The translations under genes were made by a program, and so were the position numbers. Of a stretch of 64,000 nucleotides of DNA, positions 7,723 to 16,794 are shown piece after piece (position 1 is the stretch's first letter; every line of letters starts with the position of its first letter). The notes below the pieces were generated by a model that made no database searches, was not told the origin of the DNA, and saw only the letters and a program-made list of their open reading frames with translations. The stretch is taken from positions 2,356,001 to 2,420,000 of the forward strand of contig NZ_JAFIBU010000001.1 in the NCBI RefSeq assembly GCF_017833255.1. Reading direction: 5' to 3'. Origin of the DNA: Paenibacillus sp. PvR098 (GTDB taxonomy: Bacteria; Bacillota; Bacilli; Paenibacillales; NBRC-103111).

Positions 7723-9216
7723 CTAGATTTGAATGGAGACAGTGACGGTTTCCAGAAAATCATATAAACCCTCTTTTCCACCTTCACGCCCCCATCCACT
7801 TTCTTTAACTCCGCCGAAAGGAGATTCAATATTGGCTGAAACGGCTCCGTTCACACCCACATTACCGACCTCCAGCTTTTCGGAAATGGTGAGCACTCTG
7901 GAGACATCTTTGGTGTATACGAAAGCGGCAAGTCCATAGGGTGTCGCCACTGCGCGTGATATGACCTCATCCTCTTCCTTGAACCTAAGAAACGTCGCCA
8001 CCGGACCAAAGGTCTCTTCATGGCAAATATCCATATGATCCTGAACTCCCCTGATAATCGTAGGCAAGTAATAATAGCCTGAGTCCAGATCGACTCCGCT
8101 CACCATCCGGCTGCACACTTGGGCTTCCGCCCCTTGAGCCACGGCACTTTTCACCAGCCGATCCACTTTTTCAATCGCTTGTTGATGAATGAGCGGACCG
8201 ATATTCGCTTCCTCATGGTGTCCCGGCCCTACTTTTAAGCTGTCGATTTGCCGATAGAACCGATCGATAAACTCTTCTGCAATGGATTCGTGCACGTAAA
8301 TTCGGTTAGGAGATCCGCAAACCTGGCCGGTGTTTCTAAATTTGGCATACTGCAAGGTCTTTACCGCTGTCTCTTGATCCGCATCCGGAAAAATAATACA
8401 CGGAGAGTTGCCGCCAAGCTCCATATGCGTCTGCTTTAAATGCTGTCCCGCTTGTGCAGTTAACAGTCGCCCGACATGGGTCGATCCGGTAAAGGTGATT
8501 TTCCGCACAACGGGATGCTCGCAGAACACCTTACCGATCGCTGCCGCATCACCGGTAATCAAGTTCACGACACCTTGGGGAAATCCGGCTTTTTCCACAA
8601 GACGGGCGAGCATCAACGCTGTTAACGGCGTTTCCGGGGCAGGCTTAGCCGCAAACGTGCAGCCCGCAGCGACGGAGGCTGCCAATTTTCTGGCCAAGAT
8701 GCCAAAAGGGAAATTAAAGGGACAGATCGACACGACGACACCCACAGGTCTTTGCAACACGAAAATACGTTTTTTCGGATCAGCCGGCGATACTACAGTA
8801 CCGTTAATGCGCTTCGCTTCTTCCGAATACCAGCTTACATAGGCGGAGGCCGAACGAATTTCCTCTAACGCTTCCTTCAGTACCTTGCCCGATTCGGCGG
8901 TCAATAAAGACGCCAGAGGCAAAGCATGCTCTCTCAGCAAATTGGCTAATCGATATAAATATTTCGAGCGTTCTCTCGCACTGACCATCGACCAGCTTCC
9001 AAACGCGGCCTGTGCGGCTTCAACCGCTTGCTCCGCCTCTCGGGCGCCCCCTTTCGAAACATAGGCAATCACTTTCTTCAATGAAGGATCCTCCACAGGC
9101 TCCCATTCCCCCGATTGGCCTTCAACCCATTGTCCGTTAATGTACATCTTTAATTTTTCATCAAGCCCGAAAAACTCAAACCAAGGAAAGCTTTGCTCGT
9201 TCATTTGCACATTCAT
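7723..9216 (-). CDS. NAD(P)-dependent aldehyde dehydrogenase of the paa unit
   Basis: 497 residues, an ordinary single-domain ALDH. Visible are the catalytic cysteine in FRNTGQVCGSPNR (about residue 299), the glutamate in MELGGNSP and the C-terminal FGGVKESGWGREGG. It starts at the ATG at 9216, where GGGGGAG lies seven bases upstream. Overall it resembles succinate-semialdehyde dehydrogenases. In this operon the likely role is the aldehyde-oxidising half of PaaZ, acting on the semialdehyde formed by oxepin-CoA ring opening; the fused PaaZ hydratase domain is absent. That assignment rests on context only. Confidence 0.88.
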   Translation of the reverse strand: MNVQMNEQSFPWFEFFGLDEKLKMYINGQWVEGQSGEWEPVEDPSLKKVIAYVSKGGAREAEQAVEAAQAAFGSWSMVSARERSKYLYRLANLLREHALPLASLLTAESGKVLKEALEEIRSASAYVSWYSEEAKRINGTVVSPADPKKRIFVLQRPVGVVVSICPFNFPFGILARKLAASVAAGCTFAAKPAPETPLTALMLARLVEKAGFPQGVVNLITGDAAAIGKVFCEHPVVRKITFTGSTHVGRLLTAQAGQHLKQTHMELGGNSPCIIFPDADQETAVKTLQYAKFRNTGQVCGSPNRIYVHESIAEEFIDRFYRQIDSLKVGPGHHEEANIGPLIHQQAIEKVDRLVKSAVAQGAEAQVCSRMVSGVDLDSGYYYLPTIIRGVQDHMDICHEETFGPVATFLRFKEEDEVISRAVATPYGLAAFVYTKDVSRVLTISEKLEVGNVGVNGAVSANIESPFGGVKESGWGREGGKEGLYDFLETVTVSIQI

Positions 9217-9233
9217 ATTCCGTCTCCCCCACT

Positions 9234-10436
9234 TCATTCCGTACTTTCGACAATGGCGGCAATCCCCTGTCCTACGCCGATACACATGGTGGCCAAGCTT
9301 CTTCTGGCTTTTCTTCGTTTCATTTCATGTATCAGTGTGGTCAAAATTCTTGCACCGCTGGCGCCCAGAGGATGCCCCAAAGCAATGGCTCCTCCATTGA
9401 CGTTTACGATCGACGGGTCCAGCTCCAACCCCCGAATGCACTGCAGCGATTGAGAAGCGAACGCCTCGTTCAATTCCACCAAGTCCAAATCGCGGACGGT
9501 GAGCCCCGCTCTTTGGAGTACCTTTTGAACAGCCGGGATCGGTCCCAATCCCATGACATCCGGCTCGACTCCAGCGACGGCTCCAGCAACAAATCGGACG
9601 AGCGGCTTGATGCCCAGCTCCTTCGCTTTGTCCGCACTCATCAGCAGTAGGACGGACGCGCCGTCGTTGACTCCGGAAGCGTTGCCTGCGGTAACGGAAC
9701 CGCCCGTGAACAGCGGCGGTAATTTCTCCAGCTGCTCCATTTTGAGGTTAAAGCGAGGATGTTCATCCCGCGCAAAAGACGTGTGATTTCCCTTGGCATC
9801 TTTCACCGTAACGGGTATGACCTCATCGTCGAACCGTCCGGATTCCCAGGCTCGCTGTGCTTTCAGCTGACTTTGAAGTGCAAATTCATCCTGATCGGCA
9901 CGGGAAATGTGATGCCTGTCCGCTACGATTTGAGCCGTTCCAGGCATGCTTGTCGATCCGTACAAGCTTTCCATTTGGGGGTTGACGAACCTCCAGCCGA
10001 TGGTGGTATCGTACATTTTCACATCGCCGCGGGGATATTCGGATTCCGCTTTTCCCATGACCAGCGGCGCCCTCGTCATGCTCTCCGTTCCTCCAGCCAA
10101 GTAAATATCGCCCGCACCTACGCTAATACTTCTCGCGGCATATATGACCGAATCCAAACCTGACCCGCATAAACGATTGACTGTCGTACCGCCTACCTCG
10201 AGGGGTAATCCGGATAAAAGAACCGCCATACGAGCCACATTGCGATTGTCCTCCCCCGCTTGATTCGCGCACCCCAGAATGACATCTTCAATGTCTTGAA
10301 CCGGAACCAGAGGGTTGCGTTCAAGAATAGCTCGTATGGCGGCAGCGGCCAAATCGTCCGGACGTACAGATTTGAGTGAGCCCTTGTACTTTCCTATAGG
10401 AGTTCTAACCGCATCGACGATCACAACTTCTTTCAT
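9234..10436 (-). CDS. paaJ: Thiolase, 3-oxoadipyl-CoA/3-oxo-5,6-dehydrosuberyl-CoA type
   Basis: 400 residues with the full thiolase set: nucleophilic cysteine in [12 protein letters not shown] (about residue 91), [24 protein letters not shown] with the catalytic histidine, and C-terminal CIGVGQGIA. The stretch [14 protein letters not shown] is characteristic of the PcaF/PaaJ branch. It would cleave 3-oxoadipyl-CoA to succinyl-CoA and acetyl-CoA. It lies 16 bases after the 3-hydroxyacyl-CoA dehydrogenase gene and 17 bases before the ALDH gene, in one transcription unit. Confidence 0.92.
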   Translation of the reverse strand: MKEVVIVDAVRTPIGKYKGSLKSVRPDDLAAAAIRAILERNPLVPVQDIEDVILGCANQAGEDNRNVARMAVLLSGLPLEVGGTTVNRLCGSGLDSVIYAARSISVGAGDIYLAGGTESMTRAPLVMGKAESEYPRGDVKMYDTTIGWRFVNPQMESLYGSTSMPGTAQIVADRHHISRADQDEFALQSQLKAQRAWESGRFDDEVIPVTVKDAKGNHTSFARDEHPRFNLKMEQLEKLPPLFTGGSVTAGNASGVNDGASVLLLMSADKAKELGIKPLVRFVAGAVAGVEPDVMGLGPIPAVQKVLQRAGLTVRDLDLVELNEAFASQSLQCIRGLELDPSIVNVNGGAIALGHPLGASGARILTTLIHEMKRRKARRSLATMCIGVGQGIAAIVESTE

Positions 10437-10452
10437 GAACGATCACCGTCAC

Positions 10453-11310
10453 TTATTCTTTTTTCTCGTACACGTATACGCCTCTTCCGGTTTTGCGCCC
10501 TAACCGGCCGGCTTGCACATATTTCACAAGCAGCGGACAAGGCCGATACTTTTCACCCAAGGTTTGATGCAAATAGCGTAAATTATTGAGCCGAGCATCC
10601 AATCCCACAAGATCGGCAAGCTCCAAAGGCCCCATCGGATAATTCAAGCCTAGCTTGATCGCTTTATCGATTTCCTCGGGAGTTCCGAGTCCCTCCATCA
10701 GCATATAAAAGGCTTCATTTCCTACCAAGGCGCTCATCCGGCTGGTGACAAACCCGGGAAATTCATTAATGGTTACCGTTTCTTTGTTCATACGCTCGGC
10801 AGCCAGCTTGATCATGCTAACCGTCTCATCGCTCGTTTCCAGGCCCCGCACCATTTCGATCAACTTCATTTTGTAGGCCGGGTTAAAGAAGTGCATGGCC
10901 ATGACTTTGTCCGGACGCTTCGTGAACGAACCGATTTCGGTAGGGCTCAAAGTGGACGTGTTGCTGGCAAGCAAGCAATGCTCCGGAGCATGCTGATCGA
11001 GCGTTTCGAAGATCTGCTTTTTTAAATCGAGCTTCTCCATTACGGCTTCAATGACAAGATCCGCCGTTTGGACGCTTCCTTCCAAATCCGAGTGATAGGA
11101 TAATCGTCCCTTGGCCAATGCCGCTTCTTCAAGCGTTAATTTATTTCTTTGGATCGCGCCTACGAATAGTTCTTCTATCTCCTGTTTGCCGCTAAGCAAA
11201 ACCTGCTCATACTTATCGACCAGCTTCACATGAAACCCGGAAACCGCCCCTGTGTAAGCGATTCCCCTGCCCATCACGCCGCCGCCGACAACAACGATTT
11301 GTTCAATCAA
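10453..11310 (-). CDS. paaH: 3-hydroxyacyl-CoA dehydrogenase, PaaH-like
   Basis: 285 residues: N-terminal Rossmann fold with VVVGGGVMGRGIA, the catalytic-histidine segment MAMHFFNPAYKMKLIEMVRG near residue 130 and the C-terminal helical domain with LGLNYPMGPLELADLVGLD. The size matches single-domain 3-hydroxybutyryl-CoA dehydrogenases and PaaH. Expected reaction: NAD-linked oxidation of 3-hydroxyadipyl-CoA to 3-oxoadipyl-CoA, the substrate of the thiolase encoded next. Confidence 0.92.
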   Translation of the reverse strand: MIEQIVVVGGGVMGRGIAYTGAVSGFHVKLVDKYEQVLLSGKQEIEELFVGAIQRNKLTLEEAALAKGRLSYHSDLEGSVQTADLVIEAVMEKLDLKKQIFETLDQHAPEHCLLASNTSTLSPTEIGSFTKRPDKVMAMHFFNPAYKMKLIEMVRGLETSDETVSMIKLAAERMNKETVTINEFPGFVTSRMSALVGNEAFYMLMEGLGTPEEIDKAIKLGLNYPMGPLELADLVGLDARLNNLRYLHQTLGEKYRPCPLLVKYVQAGRLGRKTGRGVYVYEKKE

Positions 11311-11352
11311 AGCCTGTTCCCCTCCCGCTTAACGGCTCTTGCGTGCTGCTCC

Positions 11353-11808
11353 TTAAGCCAAATGCTTCATTTTTTCAAAAGGGTTCTTGCAATGCTTGCA
11401 GTAATAAATTTCCTTGCATAGGGAAGAACCAAAAGGGCTGTCCCTCACAATATGCTTAGAGCCGCAGTAGGGGCAATGAACGACCCCGTTCGCAGCCAAG
11501 GCAATGCCGAAGTTTTTTAGTGCCGCTTCCCCATCAGAGCTGATTTTCTGGGAAGTCCAGGAGGATGTGAAGCTCCAGCTCACTTCCGCTCTTTTGCCCG
11601 GAAATTGCTCTTCCAAGGCATCAATGACCAGCTTGCGAATATGCTCTAACGCGGGGCAGCCGGAGAACGTGGGTGTAAGAACGATTCTAATGTGGTCCGG
11701 GCTGCAGTCAATGTTCTCAACAATACCCAGATCCACGATGCTGACAGGAAGCTCGGGATCCTCTACTGTTTTTAACACCTCGCATACCGCTTGTTGTTCC
11801 GCATTCAC
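11353..11808 (-). CDS. paaD: PaaD, phenylacetyl-CoA epoxidase assembly protein
   Basis: 151 residues. The N-terminal MIP18-like domain carries VEDPELPVSIVDLGIVENI and TPTFSGCPALEHI. The C-terminal zinc-ribbon-like part has CPYCGSKH and CKHCKNPF, i.e. four spaced cysteines. PaaD is needed for a functional phenylacetyl-CoA monooxygenase, probably in metal or cluster delivery. Its position directly after paaC, with a 20-base gap, matches the classic paaABCD order. Confidence 0.95.
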   Translation of the reverse strand: MNAEQQAVCEVLKTVEDPELPVSIVDLGIVENIDCSPDHIRIVLTPTFSGCPALEHIRKLVIDALEEQFPGKRAEVSWSFTSSWTSQKISSDGEAALKNFGIALAANGVVHCPYCGSKHIVRDSPFGSSLCKEIYYCKHCKNPFEKMKHLA

Positions 11809-11828
11809 CCTAGATCACCACCTTCGAT

Positions 11829-12605
11829 TTATCCCCAGACCATATCTGGATTTTGACGGTATATTACCGTGAACTCATTGTATAGCGGCATAAAATCGGA
11901 AGAGTGCTGCCCATAGCGTCCGCCTTGAACCGACAGGTTATCGATCATGTCTCTCTCTGCACTCGGTATCGATAATCCCAACTGGGCCAACCGGGGATTC
12001 AAATCCTTCAGGCATTCCTTTAACAGAGACTGCGTACTGACCGAGTCCAGACCATATTCCTTGGCGACACGCTCCACTAACGGGTCGGCAAAAAAATCGG
12101 ATATCAAAGGGTAAATTTGCTCGACTGCCTTCTGCAGTAGTTGCTTTCCCTTGCTGTCCTCCGAGATCAGCAAAGCCCATTCCATCCAATGCTCGAGATG
12201 AACAGCTTCCTCCCGCTTCATCATACGGAGAACATCCTGCAGCCCCGAATCCGGGATTTGCTTGCCGAAGGACAATCTCACACTATCGCATATTTCATAG
12301 ATGAGCTGTTTGATCACCAGACTTGCCCAATCATACGCATACCAGTATTCAGCCAGTCTCGAGACGTTGATTCTCTCCGGCTGCTTCCCGTAAATCAGAT
12401 GATCCATCTCTTTTTCGCTCGACATATGGAGATTCAGCAGCATCCTGCAATGACCGATCTCATCTTGGGAAATCGAACCGATGGCGATGTTTTCCTCCAG
12501 ATCGGGTCCGTATTCATATATTTTTTTGGTCAGCAAATGGCCTACCCAAAACTCGTCTTCCGCCCATTGAGTCAAAAAATCAACTAGCACCGTATTAGAT
12601 TGCAT
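11829..12605 (-). CDS. paaC: PaaC, structural subunit of phenylacetyl-CoA epoxidase
   Basis: 258 residues. Ferritin-like helical bundle with the degenerate diiron-type motifs SQDEIGHCRML and EEAVHLEHW. PaaC pairs with PaaA in the oxygenase core. I place the start at the ATG at 12605, preceded by GGAGG; a TTG 18 bases further upstream has no ribosome site. It is separated by 14 bases from paaB. Confidence 0.95.
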   Translation of the reverse strand: MQSNTVLVDFLTQWAEDEFWVGHLLTKKIYEYGPDLEENIAIGSISQDEIGHCRMLLNLHMSSEKEMDHLIYGKQPERINVSRLAEYWYAYDWASLVIKQLIYEICDSVRLSFGKQIPDSGLQDVLRMMKREEAVHLEHWMEWALLISEDSKGKQLLQKAVEQIYPLISDFFADPLVERVAKEYGLDSVSTQSLLKECLKDLNPRLAQLGLSIPSAERDMIDNLSVQGGRYGQHSSDFMPLYNEFTVIYRQNPDMVWG

Positions 12606-12619
12606 GACAGACCCTCCGT

Positions 12620-12895
12620 TCAAACATTGTACTCCATAGATGCCAAGCGATATCTTTTATCTTTAGACATGCCCAAAAACTCAGTATCTTGAAAATGAAT
12701 CATGTTCTTTCGATTCACAATGCTCAGCTTCACGCAATTCTCGCGGCGGGCAAAAATTTCACGTGCGCTGTGAAGAGCCAGAATCTCGCTTGGTGCCCGC
12801 ACACTCCCTACATGAATCGCGGAACGGTCTACCTTCTCCTGAATGAATACTTCATATAATTGCTGTTCGCTCGTATCGTGTTGACCATGAGTCAT
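12620..12895 (-). CDS. paaB: PaaB, phenylacetyl-CoA epoxidase subunit
   Basis: 91 residues, close to the usual length of about 95. It shows LYEVFIQEKVDRSAIHVGSV near the N-terminus, then HAREIF-type helix residues and a central RRENCVKLSIV strand, the PaaB signature layout. The protein bridges PaaAC dimers in the epoxidase complex. The gene lies between paaA (16 bases) and paaC. Confidence 0.93.
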   Translation of the reverse strand: MTHGQHDTSEQQLYEVFIQEKVDRSAIHVGSVRAPSEILALHSAREIFARRENCVKLSIVNRKNMIHFQDTEFLGMSKDKRYRLASMEYNV

Positions 12896-12911
12896 GTCGG
12901 TTCACCCCGCT

Positions 12912-13829
12912 TCATGCCGATTGATTTTTGCTGCTCTTGTTCATCAAATCTCTGATCCATTGATAGTTTTCGTAGCTTTTACTTACGCTTTCCCGCCAAT
13001 ATTCCGAGGAAGGTCCGCCGCCGTTAATCACCGCTTTGACCTCTTCCCATTTCGGCTCGGTGTAGGACCAGATCCCTGTTTCGGCATCTTTAGATAATTC
13101 CGAATCTTGAATTTTGTAGCCTAGAGACTCTACCAGAGGAACAATCTTATCTAACCAACGCGTACGAATGGTATCGTTGGTGTCGACCTTGATTTTCCAT
13201 TTCAAAGCATTGCTTGGTGCTTTGCCTTTCTCCGATGGACCAAAGTAAGCCAGCATTCTCGGGTACCAGATATCGAATGCATTTTGCACAGCTTCCCGCT
13301 GCTGATCGGTTCCATGCGTAGTCAGCTGCTGAATCATATTCACAGCCAGATTGTAATGAAAAGACTCTTCTTTCATAATTTTTCTCAGCGCCCGTTGATA
13401 AGGGAGGTAGCTGCCCAGAACGAGCGATTGAAATTGCACGATCGCGCCGGTGTTTTGCAGCAGCATGGCCGCAACCATTTCCTCATAAGAACCGAAAGAG
13501 TAATGAAAGATATTTAGAAGCTTGTTCTTGCGCTCAATATATCCTTCAATGATTTCCTCCCGGGTGTAGCCCAAATCTTCGCATGCCCGAATGAGAATAT
13601 GAGCATGGCCCATTTCGTCCTGTGATTTCGCCGCGTACATCATCTTCCTGACGATGGATGGGGTGTATGGAATCCACTGCGATAGCATCATCGCGCCTAC
13701 AATTTCGGCTAACGCCTGAAAGCCCATTAATCTCGTAACTTCCTTTTTGTATTCTTCAGGCATCCAATCGGTTGAATCGACTTTTCCTCCACCTTCCACA
13801 TGCTGAAAGAAAGATTCTGCCGTCGTCAT
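12912..13829 (-). CDS. paaA: PaaA, catalytic subunit of phenylacetyl-CoA epoxidase
   Basis: 305 residues. The two diiron ligand pairs are visible as SQDEMGHAH (about residues 69-77) and KEESFHYN (about residues 153-160). PaaA activates oxygen to form ring-1,2-epoxyphenylacetyl-CoA from phenylacetyl-CoA. It is the first gene of the paaABCD block. No PaaE-like flavin/2Fe-2S reductase is encoded anywhere in the window, so the electron donor must come from elsewhere. Confidence 0.95.
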   Translation of the reverse strand: MTTAESFFQHVEGGGKVDSTDWMPEEYKKEVTRLMGFQALAEIVGAMMLSQWIPYTPSIVRKMMYAAKSQDEMGHAHILIRACEDLGYTREEIIEGYIERKNKLLNIFHYSFGSYEEMVAAMLLQNTGAIVQFQSLVLGSYLPYQRALRKIMKEESFHYNLAVNMIQQLTTHGTDQQREAVQNAFDIWYPRMLAYFGPSEKGKAPSNALKWKIKVDTNDTIRTRWLDKIVPLVESLGYKIQDSELSKDAETGIWSYTEPKWEEVKAVINGGGPSSEYWRESVSKSYENYQWIRDLMNKSSKNQSA

Positions 13830-13864
13830 ATCGCATAACCTCCTATTTTTTTAATGACTATTCA

Positions 13865-15040
13865 TTAAGTAGTGCTGCAAAAAATATGCACGGCCAGAGC
13901 AGCAGAATCACTTCCTACTCTTCCACCGGCATTTTCCGTTAAACCGACTCGGGCTCCTTCCACCTGTCTATCGCCCGTCTGGCCTCTAAGCTGCCATACG
14001 ACTTCACATATTTGAGCTAATCCGGTCGCTCCGCTGGGATTCCCTTTCGAAACAAGTCCCCCGCTCGTATTGACTGGAATTCTGCCGCCTAATGTCGTTG
14101 CTTTTTCCTGGAGAAGCTTGATGCCTTCCCCTTCCTTGCAAAAGCCCAAGGATTCATAAATCAACAGCTCCACCGGAGAAACAGAATCGTGAACCTCCGC
14201 TACATCAATATCGTCCGGCCCCACTCCCGCCAGCTCATACGCGCGCTTGGCCGCCCGCTCTGCCGCACGTTCACTGTCCTCGATATAAGGCGCTGAAGAA
14301 TTAACTACAGAAGCCAGGACATCGACTCTTCCCCTCAAGTATTTGCGCTTGGCATACTCATGGCTGGAGATCACGGCTGCAGCGGCGCCATCGCCTATTG
14401 GCGAGCACATCAGCCGGGTCAAAGGGTCGCTTACCATAGGTGAATTTAATATCTCCTCGGCGGTGATCAGGTTTCTGTATTGGGCATACGGATTAAGAGA
14501 AGCATGGAACCGGTTCTTCTCCGATATGTGGGCAAATTCGAGCGGACTCACACCGAATTTATCCATGTAAGCTCTTGTTCTTTGCGCATAGGATTCGATG
14601 AAAATACTTCCCTGCATCTCGCGATCCTTGATCAGCTCCACATCGGTTGCGGCAGCAAGAGCTTTTAATGTTCGGGTTCGGTCTTGATGAAACAGCTTCT
14701 CTACCCCTACCACCAGAACCACATCGTATTGTCCGGACTTGACCGCCATATGGGCCAGGTTGAACGCGGTAGATGCGCTTGCGCAGGCATTCTCCACATT
14801 ATATACAGGAAGTCCCGACAACCCGGAATCCCAAAGGCTGACCTGTCCACGCACGCATTCCTGCCCGGTGACAAAGCCGGCCATGGAATTGGCAAAGAAT
14901 ACCGCCTGGATTTCTTTTTTGTTGATTTGAGCGTCTGCTAGAGCTTCTGTTATTGCGCTTTGTGCCAAGCTCCTAAGGGTTTCGTGTTCATGCCTGGCAA
15001 ATTTGGTCATCCCGACTCCGAGAACTTTCACAGGGTTCAT
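13865..15040 (-). CDS. SCP-x-like thiolase superfamily protein with Asn in place of the GHP histidine
   Basis: 391 residues. The nucleophilic cysteine is C86 in VENACASAST, and EVHDSVSP near residue 286 matches the HDxF region of SCP-x thiolases. The C-terminal motif, usually GHPxGATG, reads GNPSGATG (about residues 333-340), so the histidine that normally activates the reaction is asparagine. It starts at the ATG at 15040 behind AAAGGGG. Proteins of this branch often work with a DUF35 OB-fold partner; none is next to it. It lies directly upstream of paaA; a role in acyl-CoA cleavage, condensation or retro-aldol chemistry cannot be decided. Confidence 0.82.
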   Translation of the reverse strand: MNPVKVLGVGMTKFARHEHETLRSLAQSAITEALADAQINKKEIQAVFFANSMAGFVTGQECVRGQVSLWDSGLSGLPVYNVENACASASTAFNLAHMAVKSGQYDVVLVVGVEKLFHQDRTRTLKALAAATDVELIKDREMQGSIFIESYAQRTRAYMDKFGVSPLEFAHISEKNRFHASLNPYAQYRNLITAEEILNSPMVSDPLTRLMCSPIGDGAAAAVISSHEYAKRKYLRGRVDVLASVVNSSAPYIEDSERAAERAAKRAYELAGVGPDDIDVAEVHDSVSPVELLIYESLGFCKEGEGIKLLQEKATTLGGRIPVNTSGGLVSKGNPSGATGLAQICEVVWQLRGQTGDRQVEGARVGLTENAGGRVGSDSAALAVHIFCSTT

Positions 15041-15073
15041 GCTGAAGCCCCTTTCCCTCAACTAGCCTGACTT

Positions 15074-15664
15074 TTACTTCTTTTCCAAACCGCTCAGAAT
15101 CATCTGATTAAAATGCCGGCTGACTTCCTCAACATTGTATTTGTGGCCTGGCTTGAACCATTTATAAAGCCAACTGCACATCCCCAGAATCCCATTGACG
15201 ACCAGCACGGGGTCCAACTCTTCGAAATCGTTGGTTTTCACCCCTTGAGAGTAGATATTTCTGAGAATACCGATGAATTCTCTCTCTCTCGCGGTAATCA
15301 GCTCTGTGTGATCTTGGGACAATTCATATTTGTCTTGAAAAAATACGGTGAAGAAATCGAGATTATTGGCAACCAGCGCTGAATATTCTTCTATAACCAA
15401 TCTTAATTTTTCTCTTGGATTCATGGAATTCTCAGCGATACGATTCATGGAATCCAGCCCTAATTTCATCGTCCGTTGGAAAATTTCGTATAGAATCTCC
15501 TGCTTACTATGGAAATGATAATAAACAGCGGGTGCGGTAATTTCCAGACGGTCCGCGACATCCTTCAAGGTTGCGCTTTTATACCCCTTTTCCTGGAATA
15601 TACTGGCCGCCTGGTCTATGATTTCCTCACGACGGAGATGGTATTTTTGGCTTTTAGAACCCAT
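15074..15664 (-). CDS. TetR-family transcriptional regulator
   Basis: 196 residues. The N-terminal helix-turn-helix is typical: IIDQAASIFQEKGYKSATL, then VADRLEITAPAVYYHFHSKQ. The C-terminal ligand domain is all-helical and specific to its inducer. Its position inside the paa unit suggests it senses phenylacetyl-CoA or another CoA thioester, like PaaR-type TetR repressors (inference). The gaps to its neighbours are about 30 bases, so it is probably transcribed with the pathway it controls. Confidence 0.9.
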   Translation of the reverse strand: MGSKSQKYHLRREEIIDQAASIFQEKGYKSATLKDVADRLEITAPAVYYHFHSKQEILYEIFQRTMKLGLDSMNRIAENSMNPREKLRLVIEEYSALVANNLDFFTVFFQDKYELSQDHTELITAREREFIGILRNIYSQGVKTNDFEELDPVLVVNGILGMCSWLYKWFKPGHKYNVEEVSRHFNQMILSGLEKK

Positions 15665-15697
15665 GACTTAGAACACCTCTAACAATGATTTACTATA

Positions 15698-16153
15698 TTA
15701 ATTCGGCTTCGAATTGACCAATACGACCGCCGTAGATTCGACGAGTTCATTGCCGTGCTGGTTCACGCATCGCCCCACAAGCTCAACGAATCCCGCTTTC
15801 AGCTTTTCTTTATAGGTCAATGCTTCGATGGTCCACCTTGTGGTTACAGTATCACCTGCAAACACCGGCTTGAGAAATTTGCCACTGATGTTCGTGTTGG
15901 CCACGGCCGTACCCGCAAAAAAGTTTCCTAAGGACGACGCCATCACACCAAGTGTGAAAGGTCCGGGAAAAATCCGTTTCTGAAAAGGACCATTTTGGAC
16001 AAACGTCTCATTCACATGCACAGGGTTGAAGTCACCTAACAAGGCACTCCCCAATACCAAGTGCGTTTCGGTCAATGTAACGGAGGAACCAAATTCATCG
16101 CCAACCTGCAAATCATCGAAATACTTCCCCTCGGCGACACCAATAATTGACAT
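15698..16153 (-). CDS. MaoC-like hotdog acyl-CoA hydratase
   Basis: 151 residues. It shows the (R)-specific hydratase motif GDFNPVHVNETF (about residues 41-52) with the Asp and His of the catalytic pair, followed by FPGPFTLGVMAS. The start codon overlaps the stop of the thioesterase gene by one base (TAATG), so the two are coupled. PaaZ normally carries a MaoC domain that opens the oxepin-CoA ring. Here that domain is absent from the aldehyde dehydrogenase, so this free-standing protein is a candidate for that step (inference). Confidence 0.88.
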   Translation of the reverse strand: MSIIGVAEGKYFDDLQVGDEFGSSVTLTETHLVLGSALLGDFNPVHVNETFVQNGPFQKRIFPGPFTLGVMASSLGNFFAGTAVANTNISGKFLKPVFAGDTVTTRWTIEALTYKEKLKAGFVELVGRCVNQHGNELVESTAVVLVNSKPN

Positions 16154-16575
16154 TATACCCTAACTTCCTTTCTTATTGTATCAAAGATTCGATACAAATC
16201 TCCAGAAATTTCAGTTGCTTTAAAAAATTCAAGGTCAATAAACCGGTGATAGGTTTTCCCTGTACAGATTACTTTTTCTTGATCCGCGTGGTTCATGTTA
16301 TAGTCGCATTCGAATCCTTTTGTCGATAAATTTTCGATTTGGGCATGAATGATCAGTTCGTCATCCAATCGGGCCGGCGAAAGATAGGAAAACTCCGAAC
16401 GAATCACCGGTGTTGCCACATTATATTGTTCCGCCATCTTTTTGTGCGATAGGTTATAATTGCGCAAGACTTGAGCTTGCGCTTTTTCTGCAAATGCCAA
16501 ATATCTCGCGAAATAGACCACTCTGGCATAATCTACATCGTCAAAATCCACAACCAGCCGATACTCCAATTGCAA
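16153..16575 (-). CDS. Acyl-CoA thioesterase, 4-hydroxybenzoyl-CoA/YbgC-type hotdog
   Basis: 140 residues, hotdog fold. The catalytic aspartate region reads DVDYARVVYFARYLAFAE near residue 12, the hallmark of the 4HBT family. Likely role: hydrolysing stalled or toxic CoA esters during ring degradation and so recycling CoA, analogous to PaaI, although the sequence looks more like YbgC/4-hydroxybenzoyl-CoA thioesterase than PaaI. It is coupled to the downstream MaoC-like gene. Confidence 0.87.
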   Translation of the reverse strand: MQLEYRLVVDFDDVDYARVVYFARYLAFAEKAQAQVLRNYNLSHKKMAEQYNVATPVIRSEFSYLSPARLDDELIIHAQIENLSTKGFECDYNMNHADQEKVICTGKTYHRFIDLEFFKATEISGDLYRIFDTIRKEVRV

Positions 16576-16587
16576 CCCCTCACTTCA

Positions 16588-16773
16588 TTATTCATAATCG
16601 TGGATATGCTCCACATGAAAAGGATCTACCGTCATGACCAATTGCCTCGAAAGAGCCAACATGAGAATGGCTAAATTTTTGATGCTGGGAACATCATGCT
16701 GACAAAGCAGTTTAAGGTTTTCGTGCGTTTGAAACACCAATTCATCCGTATTCAATTCCAGCTGCTTGCTCAT
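16588..16773 (-). CDS. Small uncharacterised protein of the paa unit
   Basis: 61 residues, not recognised. The ribosome site GGAGGAG eight bases before the ATG, the tight spacing (12 and 21 bases to its neighbours) and the shared strand support a real gene. The sequence looks helical, with alternating leucines (NLKLLCQHDV, NLAILMLALSRQLV), one cysteine and an acidic, histidine-containing tail ending HVEHIHDYE. No signal peptide or clear membrane helix. It could be a small partner of the PaaK ligase or of the thioesterase encoded on either side; this is a guess from position. Confidence 0.7.
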   Translation of the reverse strand: MSKQLELNTDELVFQTHENLKLLCQHDVPSIKNLAILMLALSRQLVMTVDPFHVEHIHDYE

Positions 16774-16794
16774 GTTTGATTCTCCTCCCGATTC

